Positions 1-7,706 of a stretch of DNA of 64,000 nt are shown here, in pieces. Both the position numbers and the translations under genes were made by a program. Source of the stretch: JAJPHF01 sp035293805 (lineage in GTDB: Bacteria; Chloroflexota; UBA6077; JAJPHF01); assembly GCA_035293805.1 (NCBI GenBank), contig DATGMD010000051.1:186001-250000 (forward strand). Reading direction: 5' to 3'. The first letter of the stretch is position 1. Each line of letters opens with the position of its first letter. The notes beneath the pieces were generated by a model. It searched no databases. It worked only from the letters and a program-made list of their open reading frames with translations, and was not told the origin of the DNA.

Positions 1-99
1 GTGCCCGAACGCGTCGAGCACGCCCTCGTGTGCCAGAATGTGGTTGGCGGTTACCAGGTCGCGCAGGGCCGACGCATCGGCCACGGCAATGGCAGGCAT
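1..99 (-). CDS. Class II aldolase/adducin family protein, N-terminal fragment
   Basis: Only the first 33 codons lie in the window; the gene runs off the left edge. The reading starts MPAIAVADASALRDLV and continues through ANHILAHEGVLDAFGH, which is the characteristic first helix and glycine/histidine turn of class II aldolase/adducin proteins (zinc-dependent aldolases or decarboxylases of sugar-phosphate or hydroxy-acid substrates). The ATG follows a strong GGAGGGAG ribosome site. A -10-like TATACT on this strand lies at 167-172, giving a leader of about 65 bases. Substrate cannot be predicted because the zinc-ligand histidines lie outside the window. It is divergent from the deacylase at 498. 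Confidence 0.72.
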   Translation of the reverse strand, partial: MPAIAVADASALRDLVTANHILAHEGVLDAFGH

Positions 100-166
100 G
101 GCACTCTCCCTCCGCGCGGTAGCCTACGGCGAGCGCGCCGCCCCGAGCTGGCGCCCGCACCGCACC

Positions 167-172
167 AGTATA
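167..172 (-). promoter_or_regulatory. Candidate -10 box for the class II aldolase gene
   Basis: TATACT on the minus strand, about 70 bases upstream of the ATG at 99. No good -35 is seen. The rest of the 100-497 intergenic space holds a hairpin repeat at 360-389 and no convincing gene. Confidence 0.35.
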
Positions 173-359
173 GGCCCACCCCCGCGCGCCCTCGTGCCCA
201 CGTTGCCAGGCCCCCTGCTCCGCTTGCGCCGCTCCCCGTATTGCTCTATCTACTACTCCGTGACGTGTGAACCAACCGGTCTCGGGCGCACGCGCCGCCA
301 ACCCCTGACCGGTCGCGCCGCCGTCCGCTCGACGCGAGCCGCGGAAAAGCAGCCATAGC

Positions 360-389
360 GTAGGGCAGGGCTCGTCCCCTGCCGCCCGG
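360..389. repeat. Dispersed hairpin repeat (GTAGGG...CCGCCCGG family), copy 1
   Basis: Begins GTAGGG and ends GCCGCCCGG, with a 7-bp stem GGCAGGG/CCCTGCC around a CTCGT-containing loop. The same frame with different, self-complementary stem arms recurs at 6946-6975, 6991-7021, 7135-7165, 48438-48462 and 61159-61189. Confidence 0.75.
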
Positions 390-497
390 CGTGGCGTAAG
401 CTCGACAACTCCGGTAGGTGCTCTCCTCACCTAATGGCGACGGGCCGGCCGCCCGCGCGGAGGGCGCCGCGCGGGCAACCCGACAGGAGGTGGCACC

Positions 498-2093
498 GTG
501 ACCGACTTCGACTTGGCCATCCTCGGCGGCCGGCTGGTGGACGGCACCGGCAATCCCTGGTACTGGGCCGACGTAGCAATCAAGGACGGTCGCATCGCCG
601 CCATCGGGCGCATCGCGCCGAGCGCCGCGGCCCGCACCATCCAGGCCGAGGGCCGCGTCGTCTGCCCCGGCTTCATCGACATGCACACCCACAGCGACAT
701 CCCCCTCGTCAAGGACGGCGACGCCCAGAGCAAGGTGCGCCAGGGCGTCACCCTCGACGTGCTCGGCGAGAGCGTCACCGTCGCGCCGCTCATCGGCCCG
801 GCCGGCGACGAGTTTCGCCGCGACCAGCGCCACCGCGAGGGCCTCGAGGACATTGACTGGACCGACTTCGCCGGCTACTTCGCCCGCCTCACGCGCCAGG
901 GCATCGCCCTGAACGTCGTCTCCGGCGTCTCGCCACAGCAGGTCAAGCGCTGCGTCGTCGGCTTCGACAACCGCCCCGCGACCCCCGAGGAGCTACGCGC
1001 CATGGAGCGCCTCACGGCCGAGGCGATGGAGCAGGGCGCCGTCTGCCTCACCTGCGCCTGGCACGGCGGCGGCCCCGAGTTCCCCGACGAGGTCGTCGCG
1101 CTGGCGAAGGTCGTCGGCCGCTACGGCGGCTACTACGGCGTCCACCTCGGCACCGAGGGCGACGAGATGATCGAGGAGCTGGACAAAGCCCTCTACGTCG
1201 GCCGCGAGGCCCGCGTCCCCGTCCACATCTACCACATCAAGGCGCGCGGCCGGCAGAACTGGGGCCGCGTCCACCAGGTCATCGAGCAGATCGAGGCCGC
1301 CCGCGCCGAGGGCCTCGAAGTCACTGCCAACCAGTACCCCTACACCGCCATGCAGCACCCTTGGGCGCGGCTCATGCCCCGTTGGGTGCAGGACGCGCCG
1401 CGCCACGAGATCGCCGCCCGCTTTGCCGACCGCGCCTTCCGCGACCGCGTCAAGCACGACCCCGAGTTCCAGCAGTACGTCGCCGAGCACGGCGGCTGGG
1501 ACGGCATCGTCGCCTCCGTCCTCCGCAACCCCGCGCTCGAGCCCTACCAGGGCAAGCGCGCCAGCGAGATCGCGCGCCTCCGCGGCCAGGAGGCCGACCC
1601 CGCCGAGGCCGTCTTCGACGTCGTCCAGCAGGAGGGCAACTTCCCCCACGGCATCTACCACAACATGTCCGACGACGACGTGAAGGCCCTCATGCGCCGC
1701 CCCTGGGTCGCCGTCGCCTCCGACGGCAGCGCGCTCAACCTCGCCGCCCCCGGCTTCCCCCACCCGCGCAGCTTCGGCACCAACCCGCGCGTGCTCGGCA
1801 AGTACGTCCGCGACGAGGGCGTGCTCGGCCTCGAAGAGGCCGTCCGCAAGATGACCTCACTGCCCGCCCAGGTCTTGCGCCTGCCCGACCGCGGCCTGCT
1901 GCGCCAGGGCTACTGGGCCGACGTCGTCGTCTTCGACCCCGACCGCGTCGCCGACCGCGCCACCTTCGAGCGTCCCAAGCAGTACCCCACCGGCATCGAC
2001 CACGTCCTCGTCAACGGCGCCCTCGTGATCGACCAGGGCGACCACACCGGCGTCCGCCCCGGCCGCGTCCTCTACGGCGCCGGCAAGAAGTAA
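498..2093 (+). CDS. N-acyl-D-amino-acid deacylase (amidohydrolase family)
   Basis: 531-residue metal-dependent amidohydrolase of the D-aminoacylase/dihydroorotase-like group, predicted to hydrolyse the amide of N-acyl-D-amino acids or a related cyclic amide in the cytoplasm. The N-terminus DFDLAILGGRLVDGTG is the typical small beta-sandwich entry. The HxH metal motif DMHTHSD follows at about residue 72, and later His residues (HLGTEG, HIYHIKARG) and an ASDGS segment near residue 405 fit further metal and catalytic positions. The GTG start is chosen because GACAGGAGGTGGCACC lies just upstream; length is normal for the family. It stands alone, divergent from the aldolase gene, with a strong terminator downstream. 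Exact substrate is not determinable. Confidence 0.85.
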   Translation: MTDFDLAILGGRLVDGTGNPWYWADVAIKDGRIAAIGRIAPSAAARTIQAEGRVVCPGFIDMHTHSDIPLVKDGDAQSKVRQGVTLDVLGESVTVAPLIGPAGDEFRRDQRHREGLEDIDWTDFAGYFARLTRQGIALNVVSGVSPQQVKRCVVGFDNRPATPEELRAMERLTAEAMEQGAVCLTCAWHGGGPEFPDEVVALAKVVGRYGGYYGVHLGTEGDEMIEELDKALYVGREARVPVHIYHIKARGRQNWGRVHQVIEQIEAARAEGLEVTANQYPYTAMQHPWARLMPRWVQDAPRHEIAARFADRAFRDRVKHDPEFQQYVAEHGGWDGIVASVLRNPALEPYQGKRASEIARLRGQEADPAEAVFDVVQQEGNFPHGIYHNMSDDDVKALMRRPWVAVASDGSALNLAAPGFPHPRSFGTNPRVLGKYVRDEGVLGLEEAVRKMTSLPAQVLRLPDRGLLRQGYWADVVVFDPDRVADRATFERPKQYPTGIDHVLVNGALVIDQGDHTGVRPGRVLYGAGKK

Positions 2094-2228
2094 CCGGGGG
2101 GCAGGGAAACTCGCTATCCCCGTGCCCGCCCGGGGTGCAGGGGCGCTCCCCTGCCGGGGGGCGTGGGGGGTGTCCCCCCACCCTCCCCTACATTCGCCCT
2201 CTGCCGCGATCGCCCCTGCTGCCAAGCA

Positions 2229-2264
2229 AAGAAACCGCCCGGCCCACCGGCCGGGCGGTTTCTT
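2229..2264. terminator. Strong intrinsic terminator hairpin after the deacylase gene
   Basis: Perfect 16-bp stem AAGAAACCGCCCGGCC / GGCCGGGCGGTTTCTT with a 4-base CACC loop. The A-rich and T-rich ends make it bidirectional, able to end transcription from both the deacylase (+) and the small minus-strand genes at 2575-3105. Confidence 0.88.
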
Positions 2265-2270
2265 CGGTCA

Positions 2271-2292
2271 CTCCCCACTGGCCAGTGGGGAG
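2271..2292. repeat. Perfect 22-bp palindrome
   Basis: CTCCCCACTGG followed by its exact reverse complement, seven bases beyond the terminator. A GGCCAGTGGGG variant appears near 14327. It may be a second terminator arm or a protein site. The remaining sequence of 2293-2574 shows nothing else I can support. Confidence 0.5.
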
Positions 2293-2574
2293 GGGCTAGC
2301 CCGCGCGCGTCTCGCCGACGACGACCATCTGGGGATTCCTGCGACGCATCGCGCTTACCCCCTAACGGTGCGTTGCGGGTAGGCCATCGCGCCTGCCCTA
2401 CTACCGTTTGTAGCAGATCGCGTGCCAGCGGCCAGGCGCCCGGCGCCCGCACAGCGGTGCCTCCCGTGCCGCCCCGCCGCTCACGCCCGTCCGCCTGCGC
2501 GGCGCAACAGCCGCCTGTCCGCCGCCAGCCGACCCCTGGCCGCTGGCTTGACCCCGCTCGCCGGCGTCCCAGCC

Positions 2575-2820
2575 TCATGCGTCGTCCGGCCGCAGCCGGC
2601 CAATCGCCTCGCCCAGGTTCGCCAGCTCCACGTCCGCGTCCGCGAGGACCGCGCTCGCCTCCGCGTGCAGCGTCGCGCCAAACTCCTCCAGGTCGGGGCT
2701 CGCCTCCACTGCCAGCTCGATCAAGTCCAGCGCCCGACGGAGCAGCACGAACGTGCGCTCCTGCACGTCCAGCAGCGCCGCGTGCGCGGCAGCTAGATCG
2801 CGCCAGGCCTCGCGGTCCAC
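2575..2820 (-). CDS. Small acidic helical protein of unknown function
   Basis: 81 residues, rich in Ala, Leu, Glu and Asp with helical heptad character (residues 10-75: LAAAHAALLDVQERT..., LANLGEAIGRL), no signal peptide or membrane segment. I do not recognise the family. The start is GTG preceded by GGAG at a suitable distance; an ATG seven bases upstream is out of frame. A -10-like TATGAT on this strand sits at 2864-2869. It lies downstream of another small gene on the same strand (2914-3105). A coding call is favoured by its balanced, non-shadow composition. Confidence 0.55.
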   Translation of the reverse strand: MDREAWRDLAAAHAALLDVQERTFVLLRRALDLIELAVEASPDLEEFGATLHAEASAVLADADVELANLGEAIGRLRPDDA

Positions 2821-2863
2821 GAGCCATCACTCCGCGCCCGGGCTAGCGTCCGCTGCCACGCAC

Positions 2864-2869
2864 ATCATA
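2864..2869 (-). promoter_or_regulatory. Candidate -10 box for the 81-residue gene
   Basis: TATGAT on the minus strand about 45 bases before the GTG start at 2820. No clear -35. Confidence 0.3.
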
Positions 2870-2913
2870 GCGCGCGGCCCGGGCACGTGATACCCGGCGT
2901 CGGGAATGCTGCC

Positions 2914-3105
2914 TTACGGCACGGGAACGGCGTCCTCAAGGCCAAGTGTATCCCGGGCCTCCGCTACTGCCGCCCGCATCAGACGCACCCAGTGCCAGTA
3001 CAGCCTGTCGAAGTCGACTGTTCCGTCATCCCGCTCGATGGCCGCTACCCAGGCCAGGGCGGCCGTGCAGGCTTCCAACAAGGCACAAGTAGTTTGCGTG
3101 GGCAA
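2914..3105 (-). CDS. Small protein of unknown function with TTG start
   Basis: 63 residues: a Thr/Cys-containing amphipathic N-terminus, then WVAAIERDDGTVDFDRLYWH and an Arg/Ala helix ending in VPVP. I do not recognise the family. The TTG start is supported by a near-perfect Shine-Dalgarno AAGGAGGG five bases upstream. Upstream of that is a promoter-like pair with perfect TTGACA (3188-3217). It may be co-transcribed with the 2575-2820 gene 93 bases downstream. Confidence 0.55.
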   Translation of the reverse strand: MPTQTTCALLEACTAALAWVAAIERDDGTVDFDRLYWHWVRLMRAAVAEARDTLGLEDAVPVP

Positions 3106-3187
3106 TGTAACCCTCCTTGCGGATGATCAGAGTGGAGGGGTACGCTAGGCCGCGGAGCCGACTAGCAGTCCTTACCCCCGTAAGCCC

Positions 3188-3217
3188 ATTCTCGTGCCGG
3201 CCCGTATTTGATGTCAA
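3188..3217 (-). promoter_or_regulatory. Candidate sigma70-type promoter for the small-gene pair
   Basis: On the minus strand TTGACA (3212-3217), an 18-base spacer, then GAGAAT (3188-3193). The -35 is consensus, the -10 matches 4 of 6. It would give a leader of about 75 bases before the TTG start at 3105. Confidence 0.45.
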
Positions 3218-3262
3218 TGGGCTAGCATAATTTTCTTAGAACCGCGCCCTCGGGCCCCCGCC

Positions 3263-4627
3263 TCAAGACCCCCAGGTCAGTATCAGCCCGATGGCCGCCG
3301 CGAACATCGCCAGCGTGGCTAGCCACCCCAGCACGTTGCTCGCCGCCCCATTCACCCGCTCGCCCATGATCGCGCGGTTGTTCGCCACGAGCATGATCAG
3401 CACCAGCAGCGGCGGCGCCAGCACGCCGTTCAGCACCGCCGTCCAGAACAGCGCGTCGATCGGATTGATGCCCACGAAATTGATCAGCATCCCCACCAGC
3501 GTCGAGCCCGCGATCACCGCGTAGAACTCTTTCGCCCGCGCCGGCTTCCGGTCCAGCCCGTACTGCCAGCCCAGGGTCTCCGCCGTGGCGTACGCCGCGG
3601 ACCCGGTGAGAATCGGCACCGCCAGAAAGCCCGCGCCGATGAGGCCGACTGCCAGCAGGATGCCGGCCGCGTCGCCCGCCAGCGGGCGCAGCGCCTGCGC
3701 CGCGTCGGTGGCGGACTTCACGTCGGTCTGGCCGGCTTTGAACAGCGTGGCGGCGGTCGCGAGGATGATGAAGTACATGACCCCGTTCGACAGCAGCATG
3801 CCGCTCTGCACGTCCCAGGTCGCGTACGTCAGCTCCGCATCGGTGCAGCCCCGGCGCTGCCGTAACCGCGTCCGCCCCATGCTGACCTCTTCCTCAACCT
3901 CTTGACTCGCCTGCCAGAAGAACAAATAGGGCGAGATCGTCGTGCCCAGGATCGCCACTAAGGTCGAGAGGAACGTGGTGTCCAACCGAATGCTGGGAAT
4001 GAACGTTCCCCGCAGCACTTCCCCCCAGTCGGGCTTCGCAAAGAACGCGGCCGCGATGTACGCGAACAGCGCCAGCGTCAGCCACTTGAAGATGCGAGCG
4101 ATCTGCTCGTACGAGCCCCAGATTTGCATCGCCAGAATCGCCAAGGCTATCGGCACGATCATCCAGGTAATCGGAATCGGCACGATCACGTTGATAGCGG
4201 CCGCGATGGCGCCGATGTCCGCCCCCGCGTTGATCGTATTCGCCACCACCAGCGCCAGCACCGCGGGGTAGACCACCCAGCGGGGGAACGCCTGGCGCAG
4301 CACGCTCCCCAGGCCCATGCCGCTGGCCATCCCCACCTTGGCGCAGATGAGCTGGACCGCCGTCATCAGGGGGAACGTCACCAGCGCCGTCCACAGCGTG
4401 GCGAACCCCAGCGACGCGCCGGCGACCGCGTATGTGCCAATGCCGGACGGATCGTCGTCGGAAGCCCCGGTGATCAGACCGGGCCCCAGGATCTTGAAGA
4501 AGCGCTTGAGCGGGTTCGCCTCCTGCTCAACCGCCATTTCCAGGCTAGCGGTCCCGCTCGCGGGGGGCGAGTAGGGGATCGTGCGGTCGGAGGAATCGGG
4601 TTCCATGTTCGTTGGCTGTGCGGCCAT
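3263..4627 (-). CDS. NRAMP-family divalent metal ion transporter, atypical motifs
   Basis: 454-residue inner-membrane protein of the SLC11/NRAMP fold with about eleven hydrophobic segments. After a polar N-terminus, FFKILGPGLITGASDDDPSG is the first transmembrane segment, where the metal-binding DPGN of MntH reads DPSG. The sixth-helix MPH motif reads SPY (GTTISPYLFFWQ). These changes resemble NRAMP-related groups whose substrate differs from Mn2+/Fe2+, so manganese uptake should not be assumed. ATG 4627 has AGGAG six bases upstream; a GTG one codon earlier is less well placed. It is divergent from the UPF0016 exporter gene, giving an import/export pair. Confidence 0.85.
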   Translation of the reverse strand: MAAQPTNMEPDSSDRTIPYSPPASGTASLEMAVEQEANPLKRFFKILGPGLITGASDDDPSGIGTYAVAGASLGFATLWTALVTFPLMTAVQLICAKVGMASGMGLGSVLRQAFPRWVVYPAVLALVVANTINAGADIGAIAAAINVIVPIPITWMIVPIALAILAMQIWGSYEQIARIFKWLTLALFAYIAAAFFAKPDWGEVLRGTFIPSIRLDTTFLSTLVAILGTTISPYLFFWQASQEVEEEVSMGRTRLRQRRGCTDAELTYATWDVQSGMLLSNGVMYFIILATAATLFKAGQTDVKSATDAAQALRPLAGDAAGILLAVGLIGAGFLAVPILTGSAAYATAETLGWQYGLDRKPARAKEFYAVIAGSTLVGMLINFVGINPIDALFWTAVLNGVLAPPLLVLIMLVANNRAIMGERVNGAASNVLGWLATLAMFAAAIGLILTWGS

Positions 4628-4752
4628 CACATGCTCCTAACCCCTATAAGCAGCAATCCTTAGAAGCAGGCGGCGCTCGTCGCTCCCCTAAGGGCAATCC
4701 CCGTGCCATGTCGTGTTACCGCTACGCGCCCGCCCGGATACAGTCCGCGTGG

Positions 4753-4758
4753 TACAAT
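4753..4758 (+). promoter_or_regulatory. Candidate -10 box upstream of UPF0016 gene
   Basis: TACAAT about 65 bases before the ATG at 4824. The leader contains GAGCCGTGCCCCGACGGGAT followed by ACGGCTC, which can fold into a hairpin (GAGCCGT/ACGGCTC). Confidence 0.4.
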
Positions 4759-4823
4759 TCAGGAGCCGTGCCCCGACGGGATACGGCTCTTCTCCTCCAT
4801 CCGCTCCAGCCCGAAAGCAGGTC

Positions 4824-5420
4824 ATGTTCGACATCTCGCTGCAGACCGTTGCGTGGGTGTTCGGCGTCATCTTCCTGGCCGAGCTGCCGGATAAGACCGC
4901 CCTCGCGTCGCTCGTCTTGGCCACCAAGTACCGGGCCCGGGCCGTGATTCTCGGTGCCTGGCTGGCGTTCCTCGTGCAGACTGCGGTCGCCGTGGTAGCG
5001 GGCAGCCTGCTCCAGCTCCTGCCCGCCAAGCCCGTCCACATTGCCGCGGGGCTGGGGTTCCTGGTCTTTGCCGTGCTCGCCTTTCGGCGGAAGGAAGCGG
5101 AGGAGCTGGTCAAGGAAGAGGCGGTCGTCGAGGCCGAGCAGAAGCGCCACGTGCCGGCGTGGCTGGCCAGCTTCGTCGTCGTCTTTGCCGCCGAGTGGGG
5201 CGACCTCACCCAGCTCGCCACCGCCGCCCTGGTCGCGCGCACCGGCGAAACGGCCGCCGTGGCGATCGGGGCGACCGCCGCGCTGTGGACCGTCACCGTG
5301 CTGGCCGCGGTCGCCGGCTCGCAGATGAGCCGGTTCCTCACCCCGGCCGTGCTCAACGTCGCCAGCGGCATCCTCTTCGCGATCATCGGCATTATTGTGA
5401 TCGCTTCGGCCCTCGCCTAG
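4824..5420 (+). CDS. UPF0016/GDT1 (TMEM165) family metal cation exporter
   Basis: 198-residue membrane protein with two homologous halves of three transmembrane helices, each carrying the family acidic motif: AELPDKTALASL near residue 20 and AAEWGDLTQLA near residue 127. The halves are joined by a charged cytoplasmic linker (RRKEAEELVKEE). Family members export Mn2+ or Ca2+ in exchange for protons (MneA/GDT1 group). The first motif has ELPDKT rather than ExGDK, a variant I associate with actinobacterial-type members. The ATG is chosen from alignment of the first helix; GCAGGTC upstream is only a weak ribosome site. It is divergent from the NRAMP-like gene. Confidence 0.85.
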   Translation: MFDISLQTVAWVFGVIFLAELPDKTALASLVLATKYRARAVILGAWLAFLVQTAVAVVAGSLLQLLPAKPVHIAAGLGFLVFAVLAFRRKEAEELVKEEAVVEAEQKRHVPAWLASFVVVFAAEWGDLTQLATAALVARTGETAAVAIGATAALWTVTVLAAVAGSQMSRFLTPAVLNVASGILFAIIGIIVIASALA

Positions 5421-5630
5421 CGCCGCTTACGCGCGCGGTGAGCAGCCCGCGCCGCGCAGGTGCGGGCTTCATGCCCGCGCGCGCCTCCCGCGCCGTGCCC
5501 TCCGTGGCGGAAGAAACCGCCGCTTCCGCCGCGGTGCGCCACGGTCGACTCGGGGTACGATGATGAGGTCCGTTCTAGCGGCTGCAGGGTAGGGTACCCC
5601 GTGCACTGCAATCCTCAGGGCACGGCGCCC

Positions 5631-6743
5631 TCAGTCCTCGACCAGCGCGCCGTAGCGCTCCTCGATCCGGCGCACCTTGAACAGGACGATCGCGACGATC
5701 CAGGTCACGAGGAAGATCGCGACGATCCCGTAGCCCAGCGTCTCGAAGTCGAGGCTATTCAGCCAGTCGAAGAAGGGGCTCTCCCATTGGAGCTGGCTGC
5801 TGACCACCTGTAGGTACTCGATGGTGCCCACGGCCAACGCCACAAACACCGAGAGCCCGGTCGTCGTCATGTTGTAGTACACCTTCCGCAGCGGGCTCGT
5901 GAAGGCCCAGCGGTAAGCCTTGGACATGAACACGCCGTCGGTGGTGTCCATCAGCGACATGCCTGCGGCAAACAGGAGCGGCAGCGCCAGAATCCCGAGC
6001 ACGGGCAGTTGGATGCCGCCACTGCCGGTCGCCGTGGCCGCCGCCCCCGCGGTGATCGCCAACAGGCCCACTTCCGTCGCGGTGTCGAAGCCGAGACCAA
6101 AGAGCACCCCGATCGGGTAAAGCTGCCAGCTCTCGCCGATGTACCGCCGATAGCGCCCGCCGAACAGCCGGTTCATGAACCCCCGCTGCAGGAGCAGCTC
6201 TTCCAGACGCTCACGGTCGTAGGTGCCCCGCTTCATCGCCTGGTACACGCGCACCACCTGGATGAAGATCAGCAGGTTGAGGATGCCCACGATCCACAGA
6301 AAGGTGCCCGAAACCGAGGCGCCGATGACGCCGCCGAGGGTATGCCAGGACTCCAGGTTCTCCTGGACCGCGCGGGCGGCCACGGCGAGTCCCACGGCCA
6401 GCAAGAACACGACGGTGGAGTGACCCAGCGAGAAGAAGAAGCCCACGCCGAGCGGGTGCTTGCCGCGCTGGATCAGGAAGCGGGTGCTGTCGTCAATGGC
6501 CGAGATATGGTCGGCGTCGAAGGCATGGCGCAGGCCGAAGGTATAGGCTAGGATGCCCGCGCCCGCGTAGGCGGCGCCGAAGCGATTCGCGTAGGCGAGA
6601 AAGAAGCCCCAGCCCAGGAGGTGCAGGAGCGCGACGAAGCCGTAGCAGCCGGCGAGCCGGGCAAGCTCCGGCCCGGTGAAGCGGAGAGAGCCGTGCGCTG
6701 GGGAGGGAGCAGACGATAGGGCTTGCGCGCGGGTGGACTCCAT
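5631..6743 (-). CDS. NiCoT family nickel/cobalt transporter (HoxN/NixA type)
   Basis: 370-residue inner-membrane permease that imports Ni2+ and/or Co2+. It contains the family signature HAFDADHISAIDDSTR in the second transmembrane segment (around residues 72-87), SLGHSTVVFLL, and GLGFDTATEVGLL in the middle, with about eight transmembrane segments and a large loop rich in Arg/Glu. ATG 6743 is preceded by GGGAGG six bases upstream. Further upstream lies an inverted repeat that could be a metal-responsive operator (6775-6817). It converges on the UPF0016 gene; the 5421-5630 gap has an 8-bp GGCGGAAG/CTTCCGCC hairpin (5506-5530) but no T-tract. Confidence 0.92.
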   Translation of the reverse strand: MESTRAQALSSAPSPAHGSLRFTGPELARLAGCYGFVALLHLLGWGFFLAYANRFGAAYAGAGILAYTFGLRHAFDADHISAIDDSTRFLIQRGKHPLGVGFFFSLGHSTVVFLLAVGLAVAARAVQENLESWHTLGGVIGASVSGTFLWIVGILNLLIFIQVVRVYQAMKRGTYDRERLEELLLQRGFMNRLFGGRYRRYIGESWQLYPIGVLFGLGFDTATEVGLLAITAGAAATATGSGGIQLPVLGILALPLLFAAGMSLMDTTDGVFMSKAYRWAFTSPLRKVYYNMTTTGLSVFVALAVGTIEYLQVVSSQLQWESPFFDWLNSLDFETLGYGIVAIFLVTWIVAIVLFKVRRIEERYGALVED

Positions 6744-6774
6744 CGCATACCTCCCGCGTCCCGTGCAACTCACG

Positions 6775-6817
6775 ATAATTGGTAATACGGCTAGTTGCGA
6801 ACGGCTGCAACAATTAT
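6775..6817. promoter_or_regulatory. Nested inverted repeat upstream of the nickel/cobalt permease
   Basis: Outer arms ATAATTG (6775-6781) and CAATTAT (6811-6817), inner arms GTTGC (6794-6798) and GCAAC (6807-6811). It is AT-rich against a GC-rich background and lies 32-74 bases upstream of the start codon, as expected for a promoter/operator. Regulator unknown. Confidence 0.4.
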
Positions 6818-6945
6818 GCCAGTGGCGCCGCGCGCACCACGCCACGACCCAGAGCAAAAAGATACGGGCTCAGCAGAGAGCTGAGTCCGTTGTGCCGCTC
6901 GGGCGATGGCGCCCCCAGCGGCTTCCAGGGCCGCTGAGCCAAGAG

Positions 6946-7166
6946 GTAGGGCGGGGGCTCGTCCCCCGCCGCCCGGGCCTCCGCCAAGCGGCAGGGCGGG
7001 GACTCGTTCCCCGCCGCCCGGGCCGGGCAGGGGGGCTGCCCTCAATCCGGGCAAGGGAGCGGTAGGGCGGGGCTCATTACTCCCCCTCGCTGCTCTCGGA
7101 GCCATGCGCTGCCCTCAATCCGGGCAAGGGAGCGGTAGGGCGGGGGCTCGTCCCCCGCCGCCCGGC
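6946..7166. repeat. Cluster of four dispersed hairpin repeats
   Basis: Copies at 6946-6975, 6991-7021 and 7135-7165 each form an 8-bp perfect stem with a CTCGT loop; a degenerate copy is at about 7062-7086. A 38-base direct repeat starting GCTGCCCTCAATCCGGGCAA occurs at 7035-7072 and 7108-7145, so part of the cluster arose by duplication. Stem arms are GGCGGGGG/CCCCCGCC and GGCGGGGA/TCCCCGCC. Confidence 0.8.
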
Positions 7167-7222
7167 CGGCGCCGCTCAGGTCAATGCTTGCGGAAACCCC
7201 TGCCGCGTGCCCGAGAACGGAG

Positions 7223-7304
7223 TGCCGAGGGCGGGACTCGAACCCGCACGGGTTACCCCACACGCTCCTAAGGCGTGCGCGTCTGCCAGTTCCGCCACCC
7301 CGGC
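7223..7304 (-). tRNA. tRNA-Leu (anticodon UAG)
   Basis: On the minus strand the gene begins GCCGGGGTGGCGGAACTGG and ends CCCGCCCTCGGCA. The 7-bp acceptor stem GCCGGGG/CCTCGGC has one G-U pair. The anticodon arm ACGC-CTTAGGA-GCGT places TAG in the loop. A variable arm (TGTGGGGTAACCCGT) of class II length and a T arm GCGGG-TTCGAGT-CCCGC are present. CCA is not encoded. Length is 82 nt. Confidence 0.95.
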
Positions 7305-7404
7305 AACGAGGAAAGCCCCTACATCGTACCCGCTCGCGCGCCCGCCCGGCAACGCCGAGCGCGCACGCGCGCCATCAAACCGCCTCCCGCACCGGAGCCC
7401 CCTA

Positions 7405-7706
7405 CCCCCTCGCCCTCTGGGAGAGGGCTGGGGTGAGGGCGCGTCTTACTCCCTCGCCCTCTGGGAGAGGGCTGGGGTGAGGGCGTCCCCCCTCGTCCCT
7501 CACCCTCACTCCCCCGGGAGAGGAGCGACGCTCGCAGCATTCCGCGGCGCAGGGAAAGGCCGTCCCCCTCGTCCCTCCCCCTCTCCCCCTGGGAGAGGGC
7601 CGGGGTGAGGGCCGGTTCCTCCCCCTCTCCCCCTGGGAGAGGGCCGGGGTGAGGGCCGGTTCCTCCCCCTCTCCCCCTGGGAGAGGGCCGGGGTGAGGGC
7701 GCGTCC
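7405..7706. repeat. Tandem array of the CTCTCCCCCTGGGAGAGG repeat
   Basis: About six copies of a 30-37-base palindrome-containing unit (CCCTCTCCCCCTGGGAGAGG followed by a CGGGGTGAGGG tail). Two copies lie at 7405-7440 and 7450-7484, a decayed copy near 7497-7523, and three exact 44-base tandem units from 7577, 7621 and 7665. The same element occurs twice each at 33484-33558 and 56089-56166. The central CTCTCCC...GGGAGAG can form a hairpin. It does not look like CRISPR because spacers are absent or repeated. Confidence 0.9.

Noticed and set aside
4631..4823. Possible yybP-ykoY manganese riboswitch upstream of the NRAMP-like or UPF0016 gene
   Set aside because: A GGGGAG motif is present on the minus strand, but the paired conserved GGTGCCGGC-type half and the required length of about 100 bases are missing on both strands.
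7405..7706. CRISPR-like array
   Set aside because: Units are directly adjacent or separated by repeated sequence, with no unique spacers and no cas genes.
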